DNA of 17,956 nt from Nanobdellota archaeon (GCA_030695605.1 JAUYQE010000052.1:1-17956), one strand, 5' to 3'. Numbered from the stretch's first letter, positions 6,793 through 13,890 are shown. The notes: generated from the letters alone by a model not told the origin. Numbers and translations are program-made.

Positions 6793-7056
6793 ATGGCTGA
6801 TTTAACTGACCTTCTTACTGTTCCGAACGTGGAAGCGTTCTTAAAGAGCAGGGCAGAATGGGATGCTCTAAAAGCAGCAAAAGCTATACCGCGATTTAGC
6901 GACCCTCTGGAAGTCCTTCACAACTATCCTCTGTTCCTTGAGTGTGTCGCATTTATAGAGCAAGAACGGCAGAGAAACTATAAAGGGTATCTTGCCCAAT
7001 TGCGGGGCGAGCCTGCGCAGCCGGAAAAAGATACGAACCCAGAGGAGTCTTGTTAG
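6793..7056 (+). CDS. Small hypothetical protein, 87 aa
   Basis: No family is recognised. The sequence is mostly helical: DLTDLLTVPNVEAFL, a Trp-containing helix (RAEWDALKAAK), then LEVLHNYPLFLECVAFI. A Pro/Glu-rich tail ends in a C-terminal Cys. There is no membrane segment. It is the second gene of the 6571-7638 unit, 15 nt after the first gene and 27 nt before the third. Only a weak AGAGATC element precedes its start. The conserved-looking spacing and strand suggest the three products work together, but the task is unknown. Confidence 0.6.
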   Translation: MADLTDLLTVPNVEAFLKSRAEWDALKAAKAIPRFSDPLEVLHNYPLFLECVAFIEQERQRNYKGYLAQLRGEPAQPEKDTNPEESC

Positions 7057-7070
7057 GAATTCATAAAAAA

Positions 7071-7077
7071 AGGTGAT
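7071..7077 (+). promoter_or_regulatory. Shine-Dalgarno site for the third operon gene
   Basis: AGGTGAT, complementary to the archaeal 16S 3' end, lies 6 nt before the ATG at 7084 and fixes that start. Confidence 0.8.
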
Positions 7078-7083
7078 TGACCC

Positions 7084-7638
7084 ATGGTTGAAATTTTGAT
7101 GTATGAAACTCCGGAAGAAGCTGAAACAGCGCTAGAACAATGGCGGGAAGCGAACGCCAAGGCTTTTAAGGAACTGGAAAAATCAGTAAATCCTTCCTCT
7201 CTCTTAAGAACTCAGCGATACGTTTTCATCGCTGCCTTAGCTGCATATGTTGATAATAATCCTGCCAAGTATTACTATGAAGCACAGCATCCTTTTCTAG
7301 GAGAAACTAACCTGTACGACGATATCGCTTCTTTGGTGCAAGGGGTAAAAGATGCAGTAAAACGGCAAACCCCCCAAAATATTGAAACTGTTTTGTACAC
7401 CGTTGAGAATCATGAGGCGGAGAATGAAACTGTAAAAAGAGAGACTGAAACGTATAGCCGATATGCAAGAATGGCGCTGTATGAAGACCATGCTGATGAT
7501 CCGTCAGAAAGTGTACCGCCAAAAGATATTGAGGAATACGTGCGAGCCCTTGAGGAAGTCGGCGCTGCTCCCGTGCGAGGATTAAGCGAGCAGGAACGGC
7601 AGGAATTTATTAGACTATATGAAGAAATTTCGGCATAG
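7084..7638 (+). CDS. Hypothetical protein, 184 aa, third gene of operon
   Basis: No family is recognised. It appears soluble, acidic and helical. Tyr-rich stretches (RYVFIAALAAYVDNN, KYYYEAQHPF, YSRYARMALYEDH) are followed by a Glu-rich C-terminus with DIEEYVRALEEVG and EQERQEFIRLYEEIS. There is no signal peptide or membrane helix. The start is fixed by an AGGTGAT Shine-Dalgarno site. The gene closes the unit and converges on the ZIP transporter gene with a 32-nt gap. The helical Tyr/His-containing core is only faintly reminiscent of HEPN-type folds, and there is no R-x4-6-H motif to support that, so no function is assigned. Confidence 0.65.
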   Translation: MVEILMYETPEEAETALEQWREANAKAFKELEKSVNPSSLLRTQRYVFIAALAAYVDNNPAKYYYEAQHPFLGETNLYDDIASLVQGVKDAVKRQTPQNIETVLYTVENHEAENETVKRETETYSRYARMALYEDHADDPSESVPPKDIEEYVRALEEVGAAPVRGLSEQERQEFIRLYEEISA

Positions 7639-7652
7639 TCGTGTTTCTCGGG

Positions 7653-7661
7653 AAAATTTTT
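7653..7661. terminator. Possible bidirectional T-tract terminator between convergent genes
   Basis: AAAATTTTT stands in the 32-nt gap between the stop at 7638 and the convergent ZIP gene. Archaeal termination uses T-tracts, and this offers a short one on each strand. The evidence is weak. Confidence 0.3.
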
Positions 7662-7670
7662 AGTGCTCCA

Positions 7671-8444
7671 CTACTCCAATAACCGCAGCATAAACATCAG
7701 CGCAATGCCTGCAATCAAAGCAAATCCATGAATAATAGCTTCTTTTTTCCCGCATTCTTTGTGCAATTCTGGCAATAATGTCGAGCCGGCGATGTACAGG
7801 AATCCGCCGGCAGCAAAAGGCAGAAGCAGCAGGGAAAACTGTTCCGAGGCACTTCCGAGCAGCAGCCCGACAATAGCGCCGACGATAGCGATGGCCGCGG
7901 AAAGGAAATTAAAAAGGAGCGCCTTGCCTTTGGAATAGCCGGCATACAGCAGCACGCCAAAATCCGCTAATTCCTGGGGAACTTCGTGGACGATAACGGC
8001 GATGGTGGTAGCAATGCCCAGCGGAACACTGGTAAGATAGCTTACGGCAATGACCAGGCCGTCAATAAAGTTATGTATGCCATCCCCCAGCAGATTCATG
8101 ATGCCGATGTGGTGCTTGTGGGGCTCGTGCAGGAGCGGATATTTATGGGCATGGGGCGCTTCGCAGTATTGGTGGAAATGGATGGAGCGTTCCACGACGA
8201 AAAAAACCAGGACGCCCAGCAGCGCGAGCAGGGAGATGGTTATGCTAAAGCCGGACTTTTCAACCGCTTCGGGAAGCAGGTGGAGGAAAGCGCCGCCTAA
8301 TAATGTTCCGGCAGAAAGGCTGACTAAAGTGAGCAGGAGCTTGCCCAGCCGCTCTTTGGTGAGCAGCAGGGAAACCACGCCAAGCAGGGAAACGAGTGAG
8401 ACCAGGAGAACGCTAATAATCGTGTACAGGGCGGTGTAGGGCAT
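7671..8444 (-). CDS. ZIP-family divalent metal transporter
   Basis: This 257-residue membrane protein of about eight helices belongs to the ZIP family (PF02535), which moves zinc or iron into the cytoplasm. Diagnostic motifs are HNFIDG at 124-129 (transmembrane helix 4) and HEVPQE at 153-158 (helix 5), which form the binuclear metal site. A His-rich loop (89-112, with HFHQYCEAPHAH and HEPHKHH) lies between helices 3 and 4 and probably senses or collects metal on the cytoplasmic side. The Asp in HNFIDG sits where some bacterial ZIPs have Glu or Pro-Glu. A TATA box lies 22 nt upstream, so it has its own promoter in the gap after truD. The exact metal cannot be told from sequence. Confidence 0.95.
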   Translation of the reverse strand: MPYTALYTIISVLLVSLVSLLGVVSLLLTKERLGKLLLTLVSLSAGTLLGGAFLHLLPEAVEKSGFSITISLLALLGVLVFFVVERSIHFHQYCEAPHAHKYPLLHEPHKHHIGIMNLLGDGIHNFIDGLVIAVSYLTSVPLGIATTIAVIVHEVPQELADFGVLLYAGYSKGKALLFNFLSAAIAIVGAIVGLLLGSASEQFSLLLLPFAAGGFLYIAGSTLLPELHKECGKKEAIIHGFALIAGIALMFMLRLLE

Positions 8445-8466
8445 GGATTTAGGAAAAGAACGTGCT

Positions 8467-8474
8467 TTTTATAT
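8467..8474 (-). promoter_or_regulatory. TATA box of the ZIP transporter gene
   Basis: ATATAAAA (minus strand) ends 22 nt before the ATG at 8444. Confidence 0.75.
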
Positions 8475-8497
8475 CTTTCTTAGGCCTGGCGCTTGTT

Positions 8498-9529
8498 TCA
8501 CGCCAACATCTTTCGTATCACCATCGTTGCATAGCTTCCTTTGGACAGGAAGAACCGTACGGTAACTTTCTTCTTCCCCGGATTCAGCTCGTCGCTTTCG
8601 ATTGTTCCTCTGGAGAAATCTTTAATTTCAACAAAAGCCTTCCGCAGTTCTCCTTCTGGCGTGATGTCGGGAATTTGCTTGATGATAAAATCGTTATGAT
8701 TTATTCCTTCTTTTTCCAGCAGAGCAGTAATAATGGCTTTTACTGCCGGCTCTTTTTCCAGCTCTTCACTGCCGAACCCGACGAGCGGTATTTGGAGCTG
8801 CGGGAAGCGCTCTTCATCATCGATAAAAACAAACGTGCCTAAAGAATAAGGAACTTCTTTGAGAATTTTCCCTTTCTCCCGCACATACGCCGCCAGCGTT
8901 TCATTCCAGAGATAACTCTGATAGGCGCTCATGTACATGCGCAATAAGCGCAGAGGCAATCGCTGCAAAGCGCCAATGGGATTGTTCGGCTCTTTCTGCA
9001 GCTGTTCCTGAAAGCGCGGCTCTTGGATAAGAGCAGCCGCTTCTTTGAAGTGCTTTTTTACGAACCATTTCCCAATCTCTGCATTATGCAGCGAGAAGCG
9101 CTGCTCGTCAAAATAGTTTGGAAAGAAGCGGATTTCTCCCGTGTGTTCTTTCTTGATGCTTTCCTCGTCGAGATTTCTCACAACGATAATAAACTGATTT
9201 CCTTCCAGATCGCCCAGAGAAATCGGCGTGGTGCCATAGCCCAGAAAAGAAAGCGTTGCTCCTCTCAATTGCAGGCCGAGAACGTCTTCTTTTCTCTTTC
9301 GGTACAGCGAAATGACTTGTTCCGTTACGGCTTGCTTGTCCTTGCTGCCGGCAAAGCCGATATCTTTCTCTCTTATCCGCAGCTTGCGGGACAGTTCCTG
9401 CAGCACATCGAAAATGGTTCTTTCCCGTTTTCTGAGCAGCACATAGAGGTACGGCCCATTCTCTCTTGGAACAATCGTGCTCTTTTCCTGTACGATGAAA
9501 TCTTCCGGCAGCTGTTTGATAGTGTACAT
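8498..9529 (-). CDS. truD: tRNA pseudouridine synthase TruD
   Basis: TruD-family enzymes isomerise uridine to pseudouridine, at U13 of tRNA in bacteria and at U13 and/or other sites in archaea. Signature elements are FAGSKDKQAVTEQ with catalytic Asp64, NYFDEQRF at 138-145 and the AYQSYLWN segment. The ends match the family: an N-terminal EDFIVQE strand and a C-terminal GSYATMVIRKML strand. At 343 residues it is close to bacterial TruD length and shorter than most archaeal homologues, so the TRUD insertion domain is reduced. The ATG at 9529 is supported by a TATA box 22 nt upstream that overlaps the stop codon of the upstream gene. It neighbours other RNA-related genes (asnS, tgt) but not in one operon. 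Confidence 0.95.
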   Translation of the reverse strand: MYTIKQLPEDFIVQEKSTIVPRENGPYLYVLLRKRERTIFDVLQELSRKLRIREKDIGFAGSKDKQAVTEQVISLYRKRKEDVLGLQLRGATLSFLGYGTTPISLGDLEGNQFIIVVRNLDEESIKKEHTGEIRFFPNYFDEQRFSLHNAEIGKWFVKKHFKEAAALIQEPRFQEQLQKEPNNPIGALQRLPLRLLRMYMSAYQSYLWNETLAAYVREKGKILKEVPYSLGTFVFIDDEERFPQLQIPLVGFGSEELEKEPAVKAIITALLEKEGINHNDFIIKQIPDITPEGELRKAFVEIKDFSRGTIESDELNPGKKKVTVRFFLSKGSYATMVIRKMLA

Positions 9530-9550
9530 ATTTTTCCGGAGAAAGCCGCT

Positions 9551-10066
9551 CTATAAAAACGTATGGGCGTAATAGACAATTCTTGCGCTTTCGGGGTCAT
9601 CAAAGAAAATGATTCCTTTGCAGGAGCGGAAGAAACGAGAAGCCGAGCCCCCGCTTTCCGACGGCACTGTTTCTTTGCGTAGTTTTTCTGCAGCAAAGCC
9701 TTGGCCTTTCTGCTCCACGCCGATAATGAAGCCTCTCTCGCCCAGCCACAAATGAAAGCATGCGGGTGCTTGGTAGTCGCTATGGTTGATGGTGTTGGAT
9801 CCGGCTTCGTTCAGGAAATAAGCAATTTCATCGTCTTGGCGGTGATAGAGCCAGTTGTGCAGGTCTGCTTTCGGTGAAAGAAGGCTTTTATAGCGCTGGT
9901 TGAGGAGCTCCACGACACTTCTTTTTGCGGCTCCGTACTGAGCGATGAACGCTTCTGAATGGACTGCGGGGTGCTCTTCGCCATGGATAGGAAACGTGTG
10001 ATAGTCGTTCGTGGCACTCAGAAATTCTAACGCTTTTTTTAGCGTCAGGTTAAACGAGAACACCAT
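9551..10066 (-). CDS. Unrecognised 171-aa protein coupled to a Cas4-like gene
   Basis: No family is recognised with confidence. The N-terminal half is helical with His/Glu clusters (HTFPIHGEEHPAVHSE, LHNWLYHRQDDEI). The C-terminal half has beta-rich segments (CFHLWLGERGFIIGVEQKGQG, GIIFFDDPESARIVYYAH). There is no membrane helix. The start is 3 nt after the stop of the Cas4-like gene, so the two are translated together and probably function together. The HGEEHP segment superficially recalls metal-binding motifs, but the full JAMM or HD pattern is not present. It is real by its coupling and coding length; function is unknown. Confidence 0.75.
   Translation of the reverse strand: MVFSFNLTLKKALEFLSATNDYHTFPIHGEEHPAVHSEAFIAQYGAAKRSVVELLNQRYKSLLSPKADLHNWLYHRQDDEIAYFLNEAGSNTINHSDYQAPACFHLWLGERGFIIGVEQKGQGFAAEKLRKETVPSESGGSASRFFRSCKGIIFFDDPESARIVYYAHTFL
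9552..9559 (-). promoter_or_regulatory. TATA box of truD
   Basis: TTTTTATA (minus strand) ends 22 nt before the truD ATG. It overlaps the stop codon of the upstream gene, so truD has its own promoter despite the 21-nt intergenic gap. Confidence 0.75.
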
Positions 10067-10069
10067 GGC

Positions 10070-10705
10070 TCATTTTCCTTCGCAGAACGCACAGCTTTTC
10101 TTCGGCATATCCCCCTGGAGTGTTCCAAGAGCTTTCTCAAACAATCTTTCTGCATCTTTGAGCGAAACCGTCATCTTCTGCAATTCTTTCTCAAACCACA
10201 CATCGCCCCGCCAGTTGATGCCTTTGGGATAGTAGAAAAGAATATGTGCGTGTTTTTCCGTCGGAAACCCGTTCTTTTCGAGCAGCAGCGTATAGAGGTT
10301 GAGCTGATCCTGGTAGTACGAAGCCGTTTCTTTCTTCGTCGGAAAGCCGCGGGTGACGTATTTGAGCACCGCTACTTTTCCGTTTCGTTCCAGCACGTCA
10401 TCCAAAGCGCCGTGGAGCAGGTTTCCCTCCGCGCTTTTCCAGCGGATGCCTTTCCTGCCATTGCGCCATAATGCCAGAAGCGGATGGTCAAAGAGCTTTA
10501 CTTCCGGCAGCGTCCGAAGTTCAGGCGGCAGGTCTTCTCTTTCCCGATAATAATCGGCCCGCTCTTTCAGAAACTTGTCGATGCCATACGGCAACGACGG
10601 ATAGAGGCCTTCCGGCCGTTTCCAGCCTTGGCGGTAATGCAGCCAGAAGCAGCGCGGGCAGTTTTTGAACAAAGAGATGGTTGACGGCGTGAGCGTGTAA
10701 GCCAT
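10070..10705 (-). CDS. Cas4/RecB-like PD-(D/E)XK family protein, probably catalytically altered
   Basis: This 211-residue protein opens with LTPSTISLFKNCPRCFWL, the hallmark of a PD-(D/E)XK nuclease family related to Cas4 and RecB C-termini. It continues with a RPEGLYPSLPYGID helix, the GALDDVL acidic motif (Asp102/103) and YQDQLNLY (131-138), the RecB-type Q-x3-Y motif. Four cysteines (16, 19, 205, 208) could bind an Fe-S cluster or zinc as in Cas4. The usual strand ending D-Y-K-T-R-G reads K-Y-V-T-R-G (115-120), so both the metal-binding Asp and catalytic Lys are replaced and cleavage activity is doubtful. Its own TATA box is 22 nt upstream. It is first in a two-gene unit with the unknown protein at 9551-10066. 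No CRISPR array or other cas gene is present. Confidence 0.85.
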   Translation of the reverse strand: MAYTLTPSTISLFKNCPRCFWLHYRQGWKRPEGLYPSLPYGIDKFLKERADYYREREDLPPELRTLPEVKLFDHPLLALWRNGRKGIRWKSAEGNLLHGALDDVLERNGKVAVLKYVTRGFPTKKETASYYQDQLNLYTLLLEKNGFPTEKHAHILFYYPKGINWRGDVWFEKELQKMTVSLKDAERLFEKALGTLQGDMPKKSCAFCEGK

Positions 10706-10727
10706 GGAAGCGCCTGTTATGAATTGG

Positions 10728-10735
10728 TTTAAAAG
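10728..10735 (-). promoter_or_regulatory. TATA box of the Cas4-like gene
   Basis: CTTTTAAA (minus strand) ends 22 nt before the ATG at 10705. Confidence 0.75.
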
Positions 10736-10777
10736 TGTTCTGGGTCAGAATTCTATTCCCTGTCAGTGCCGGAACAG

Positions 10778-10785
10778 TTATATAT
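10778..10785 (+). promoter_or_regulatory. TATA box of the VapB-tail ORF
   Basis: TTATATAT ends 21 nt before a GTG at 10807, the spacing used by other genes here. A GTATAC palindrome at 10790-10795 lies between box and start. Confidence 0.55.
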
Positions 10786-10806
10786 GTGAGTATACATCAT
10801 AACTAA

Positions 10807-10944
10807 GTGGTTGTTCAAAAGAAAATGCACTCTCTTTCCGATTATTTTGGTATTCTTACTGAAGAAGAAGGTGAAGCTATGCTTAAGGTCATAGACAGAA
10901 GTCGTGCTTACAATCGTGTTTCTCTTCGACAAAAGATGTGTTGA
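10807..10944 (+). CDS. Short ORF resembling only the C-terminal tail of a VapB antitoxin
   Basis: This 45-codon ORF fills most of the gap between the Cas4-like gene and asnS. From residue 8 it reads HSLSDYFGILTEEEGEAML, which aligns with the YSLLDLAGTLSSSEAKILEE tail of the VapB encoded at 5056-5289, the part that grips the toxin. The N-terminal DNA-binding half is absent, replaced by a few residues (MVVQKK). A TATA box at the correct distance from the GTG suggests the fragment may still be expressed; an ATG at 10825 is an alternative start. No VapC gene is adjacent. It could be a decayed antitoxin or an anti-toxin decoy. Frame, promoter and the match to VapB are seen; function is inferred. 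Confidence 0.5.
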   Translation: MVVQKKMHSLSDYFGILTEEEGEAMLKVIDRSRAYNRVSLRQKMC

Positions 10945-10950
10945 AAACTA

Positions 10951-12252
10951 TTACGGCTTATACCGTTCCATCGTCCTCGGGAATGGAATGGCATCTTTGA
11001 TGTTATCCAAGCCGCAGATCCATTTGATGATACGCTCTACTCCCAACCCAAAGCCGCCATGGGGCACGCTGCCATAGCGCCGGGTGTCGAGATAGAATTC
11101 ATAGTTCTTCGGGTCTTCACCCTGCTCCACCAGCCGGGCTTTCAGCTTTTCTAAATCGTGCTCCCGCTGGCTGCCGCCAATGATTTCACCATGGCTTTCT
11201 GGCGCTAAGAAATCGCAGCCTTCTACCACTTCTGGATTTTTCGGATCTTCGACCATGTAGAACGCTTTGACTTTCTTGGGATAGTGCGTGACGATAACGG
11301 GAACATCGTAGAGTTTCGTAAGCTCTTCTTCTTCGATGGTGCGGAGATCTTTGCCCCACTGCACGCGTATCTTGCATTTGTCTTTCAGGACTTTCAAAGC
11401 ATCCGTGTACGTCATGCGCACGAAAGGCTTTTTCACCGTAGGCAGGAGCTTGGCCGGATCGCGCTCCAGAACTTTTAGGTCTTTCTCATGATTCTCTAAC
11501 ACTTTTTTCATCACATGCTTAATGAGGCTTTCCCCCTGGTCCTGAATCTCTTTAAACGTGCTCCAGGCCATTTCCATCTCAGCGTGCCAGTATTCGGTCA
11601 AATGCCGTGAGGTCTTGCTTCTCTCGGCACGAAAGCTGGGAGAAATGGTGTAGATTTTTTCCAATGAGAAAATCGCCGGCTCGGCGTAGAGCTGCCAGGT
11701 CTGGGCCAGGAAGACGTCTTTTTTTCCAAAGTAATCAACGTGAAAGAGCGTACTTCCTCCTTCGGCTTGTACGGCCTGGAAGATGGGCGAATGGTACTCG
11801 TAAAAGCCCACACTCCGGAAATACTCATGAATCGCTGCAAAGATTGTACTGCGGATTTTAAGGATGGCTTGCATCCGCGTGCTGCGCAGCCAGAGATGGC
11901 GATTGTCGAGCAGAAATTCTGGCGAAAGGTCTTTGCTAATCGGATAATTTTCGCTCTTGCCGATAATTTCGAACTTTTTTACCTGGACTTCGTAGCCCGA
12001 CGGCGCACGAGCATCTTTTTTTATTTCACCGGTCATGGTTATCGAAGTCTCGACTTGGAGATGATCGATATCGTCCCATTCTTTCTCAAAATTGCTGCGC
12101 TCAAAGACGCACTGGATGGTATTTGAGGAATCGCGGAGAACCACAAACTTCAGCTTATTGCTGCCTCTTTCCCGATGCACCCAGCCACGAATGGAAACGG
12201 TGCCCGAGCCTTGCTGCATGGCGTCCTGGATGGAGAGATATTTCTGGGGCAT
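10951..12252 (-). CDS. asnS: Asparaginyl-tRNA synthetase
   Basis: This 433-residue class IIb aminoacyl-tRNA synthetase charges tRNA-Asn in the cytoplasm. The N-terminal OB anticodon-binding domain (about 17-100) contains IRGWVHRERGSNKLKFVVLRD. Motif 1 lies around 134-156, motif 2 is FRAERSKTSRHLTEYWHAEMEM (207-229), and motif 3 contains GLGVERIIKWICG (402-414), with the Arg that contacts ATP. GGSTLFHVDYFGKKDVFLAQTWQLY and the ending DAIPFPRTMERYKP support AsnRS over AspRS. Length is normal. A TTTTAATA box ends 22 nt before the ATG. Presence of AsnRS suggests direct Asn-tRNA formation rather than only the transamidation route. Confidence 0.94.
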   Translation of the reverse strand: MPQKYLSIQDAMQQGSGTVSIRGWVHRERGSNKLKFVVLRDSSNTIQCVFERSNFEKEWDDIDHLQVETSITMTGEIKKDARAPSGYEVQVKKFEIIGKSENYPISKDLSPEFLLDNRHLWLRSTRMQAILKIRSTIFAAIHEYFRSVGFYEYHSPIFQAVQAEGGSTLFHVDYFGKKDVFLAQTWQLYAEPAIFSLEKIYTISPSFRAERSKTSRHLTEYWHAEMEMAWSTFKEIQDQGESLIKHVMKKVLENHEKDLKVLERDPAKLLPTVKKPFVRMTYTDALKVLKDKCKIRVQWGKDLRTIEEEELTKLYDVPVIVTHYPKKVKAFYMVEDPKNPEVVEGCDFLAPESHGEIIGGSQREHDLEKLKARLVEQGEDPKNYEFYLDTRRYGSVPHGGFGLGVERIIKWICGLDNIKDAIPFPRTMERYKP

Positions 12253-12274
12253 GGGTGGTTGTAAAAGAGGGTAT

Positions 12275-12282
12275 TATTAAAA
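12275..12282 (-). promoter_or_regulatory. TATA-like box of asnS
   Basis: TTTTAATA (minus strand) ends 22 nt before the ATG at 12252. Confidence 0.6.
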
Positions 12283-12357
12283 GGTTTCTTGTGGCCAAGA
12301 AATATTTGAAAAACGCAGTCGCTGATTGTGATTCATGGGAGCTGACTGAGAGAAGCA

Positions 12358-13431
12358 TCACTTCATTCTCGGCGATTCTCGATCAAAGAGAAACGTGGCA
12401 GCTTCTAACAGCGTGCACTCCTGTTTTTTCGCCTGTTCTATTACCTCCTGCAATATTTGTCCCACAATTTTAGCTTTCTGTCTCGCTTCTTGAACAGTTC
12501 CCTTTTCCCGCTCCACCAAGGCTTGCAGAAAGCCGCCGCAGTTCAATACAAAGTCGGGAACGAAGATGATGCCTCGTCGCAATAAGGTTTTTTCGTCTTT
12601 GAACTCCTGTTCAAGTGGATTATTAGCACCTCCAGCAATAACTGTACATTGCAGTTTTGGGATTATTCTGCGATTGATAACAGCGCCCAAAGCGCAGGGT
12701 GAAAGGATATCCACTTTTTGAAAGAGGATTTTCTGCGGCGAAACTATTTTTACACCGATCTTTCTGGCTTTTTCTCCATTTGCTTTGAGCAGATCTGTCC
12801 CAACAACCCGACAGCCTCTTTTGACCAGCTTTTCCGCTAAAGGCATACCCACTGCCCCCAGCCCTTGGATGGCAACGCTGCACTCCTGGAGCGGTTTTTT
12901 TAAGATTTCTTTACAGATAACGTCGAATCCGTGCAGCATCCCTTCGGCAGTATTTTCCCCCGTGCTTCCTAAGCCTTTCTTCACATGAGACAATGAATCA
13001 ACGAAATCTGTTTTTGCAGCGATGTGTTCGGCATCTTTAAGATTAAATCCCAAATCAACGGCGGTTTTGAAAAGCCCTTTATGGAGCTGGATAAAATCTC
13101 CGATAGCATTGAGGAAATGCTTACTCTTCTGATTCGCTAAAACTACGGCTTTGCAACCGCCTTCGTTCACGTCAAGGACACGCGCCTTTCTGGCCATAGC
13201 TCTCGCTAATTTGACGGCATCAGCAAGTGCAGAATCAGCATCCTGATGCGCAAATCTCGTTCCGCCGGACACCGAAAGATTCTTGCTCAACTTGCCGGCT
13301 TTGTCTCGTAGCTCCGGGAAAGAATCGATGACCAACACCAACTGCAAGCCTGTTTTTGGCTCGTGATGGAACGTAATCTGCCGACAGCCTTCCTTTTTCA
13401 TCAGTTCGAATATTTCTTTTGCTGGTTTCAT
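12358..13431 (-). CDS. Leucine-dehydrogenase-like amino acid dehydrogenase (Glu/Leu/Phe/Val family)
   Basis: This 357-residue enzyme fits the NAD-dependent Glu/Leu/Phe/Val dehydrogenase family, closest in pattern to leucine dehydrogenase. It reversibly deaminates an amino acid to the 2-oxo acid and ammonia. Visible are GGTRFAHQDADSALADAV (56-73), the two conserved lysines Lys82 (ARKA) and Lys94 in NEGGCKAVV (the family usually reads GGGK), a Rossmann GLGAVG at 190-195, and DILSPCALGAVIN followed by IAGGANNPL. Length matches leucine dehydrogenases. The promoter is weak: only TTGATTTT lies at the TATA position. An Lrp/AsnC-type regulator is encoded about 500 nt upstream on the other strand, which would suit an amino-acid-catabolism gene, but the link is inference. 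Preferred substrate cannot be read from sequence. Confidence 0.85.
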   Translation of the reverse strand: MKPAKEIFELMKKEGCRQITFHHEPKTGLQLVLVIDSFPELRDKAGKLSKNLSVSGGTRFAHQDADSALADAVKLARAMARKARVLDVNEGGCKAVVLANQKSKHFLNAIGDFIQLHKGLFKTAVDLGFNLKDAEHIAAKTDFVDSLSHVKKGLGSTGENTAEGMLHGFDVICKEILKKPLQECSVAIQGLGAVGMPLAEKLVKRGCRVVGTDLLKANGEKARKIGVKIVSPQKILFQKVDILSPCALGAVINRRIIPKLQCTVIAGGANNPLEQEFKDEKTLLRRGIIFVPDFVLNCGGFLQALVEREKGTVQEARQKAKIVGQILQEVIEQAKKQECTLLEAATFLFDRESPRMK

Positions 13432-13540
13432 GTTCTTTATCTTTTTTTTTTGAAAATCAAACTCCTCAAAACCCTCTTTTTAGTCGTATTCGAGCATGGC
13501 GAAGCGTTCAGCGTCGTCATTACTGAAGCCACCGTTCTTC

Positions 13541-13783
13541 CTATCCCCCTTTCTCTAAGAGGCGGCGAAGCAATTCAGCCAGATCACTTCCGTGCCTGCG
13601 CTCTATTGCCGTGAGGCGTTCTTCGTCACTGCGGCGCTTTCTGCGCTGCTGTTCTTTTTCATCCTCTCTTCGCTTTCTTTCAATCTCTTCTGCCCTTTCT
13701 CTCTTGCAGCGTTTTTCTCGCTCTTCTCCTTCCTCGATATCTGCCTGAGTGTATCTTGGTGGGTTCATGTACAACAGTATCAT
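13541..13783 (-). CDS. Highly charged helical small protein, 80 aa
   Basis: After MILLYMNPPRYTQADIEEG the sequence is almost only Glu, Lys, Arg, Gln and Asp (about 20-60: EREKRCKRERAEEIERKRRE and following). It then ends LAELLRRLLEKGG. The i/i+4 charge pattern suggests a single stable alpha-helix or coiled coil. The start at 13783 is supported by a strong GGAGGT Shine-Dalgarno site 8 nt upstream. An AT-rich TATA-like stretch (ATTTTATT on the plus strand, 13807-13814) also stands 23 nt upstream, so mode of initiation is ambiguous. No family is recognised. A hydrophobic opposite-strand frame is its complement and lacks a start signal. Confidence 0.6.
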   Translation of the reverse strand: MILLYMNPPRYTQADIEEGEEREKRCKRERAEEIERKRREDEKEQQRRKRRSDEERLTAIERRHGSDLAELLRRLLEKGG

Positions 13784-13791
13784 TTTTGTTT

Positions 13792-13797
13792 ACCTCC
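13792..13797 (-). promoter_or_regulatory. Shine-Dalgarno site for the charged protein
   Basis: GGAGGT on the minus strand lies 8 nt before the ATG at 13783. It is one of the strongest SD matches in the window and supports this short gene as real. Confidence 0.75.
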
Positions 13798-13882
13798 TAT
13801 CTGTCGATTTTATTTTTTGCCCACCCCAACCATGTTCCTCTTCACTCCTCAAGAGAACCCCTCGTTTATATTATTGTTGGTA

Positions 13883-13890
13883 GAATATTC
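13883..13890. promoter_or_regulatory. Upstream palindrome, possible Lrp site 1
   Basis: GAATATTC is a perfect 8-bp palindrome about 18 nt upstream of the Lrp-gene TATA box. It shares the GAATATT core with the larger palindrome at 13919-13933; their centres are about 40 bp apart, close to four helical turns. Confidence 0.5.

Noticed and set aside
9023..9556. 177-codon plus-strand frame within truD
   Set aside because: It lies antisense to conserved TruD motifs and has no promoter or SD; it is a coding shadow.
10070..10705. Cas4-like gene as evidence of a CRISPR-Cas locus
   Set aside because: No repeat-spacer array or other cas gene is present; the family is common outside CRISPR loci.
12253..12357. 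Possible C/D-box small RNA between asnS and the dehydrogenase gene (CTGA and TGATG-like elements)
   Set aside because: No full C box (RTGATGA) and correctly placed D box pair could be assembled on either strand.
12289..12473. Plus-strand frame starting GTGGCCAAGAAATATTTG as a small gene
   Set aside because: Most of it is antisense to the dehydrogenase gene and the AT-rich stretch upstream is much too close to be its TATA box.
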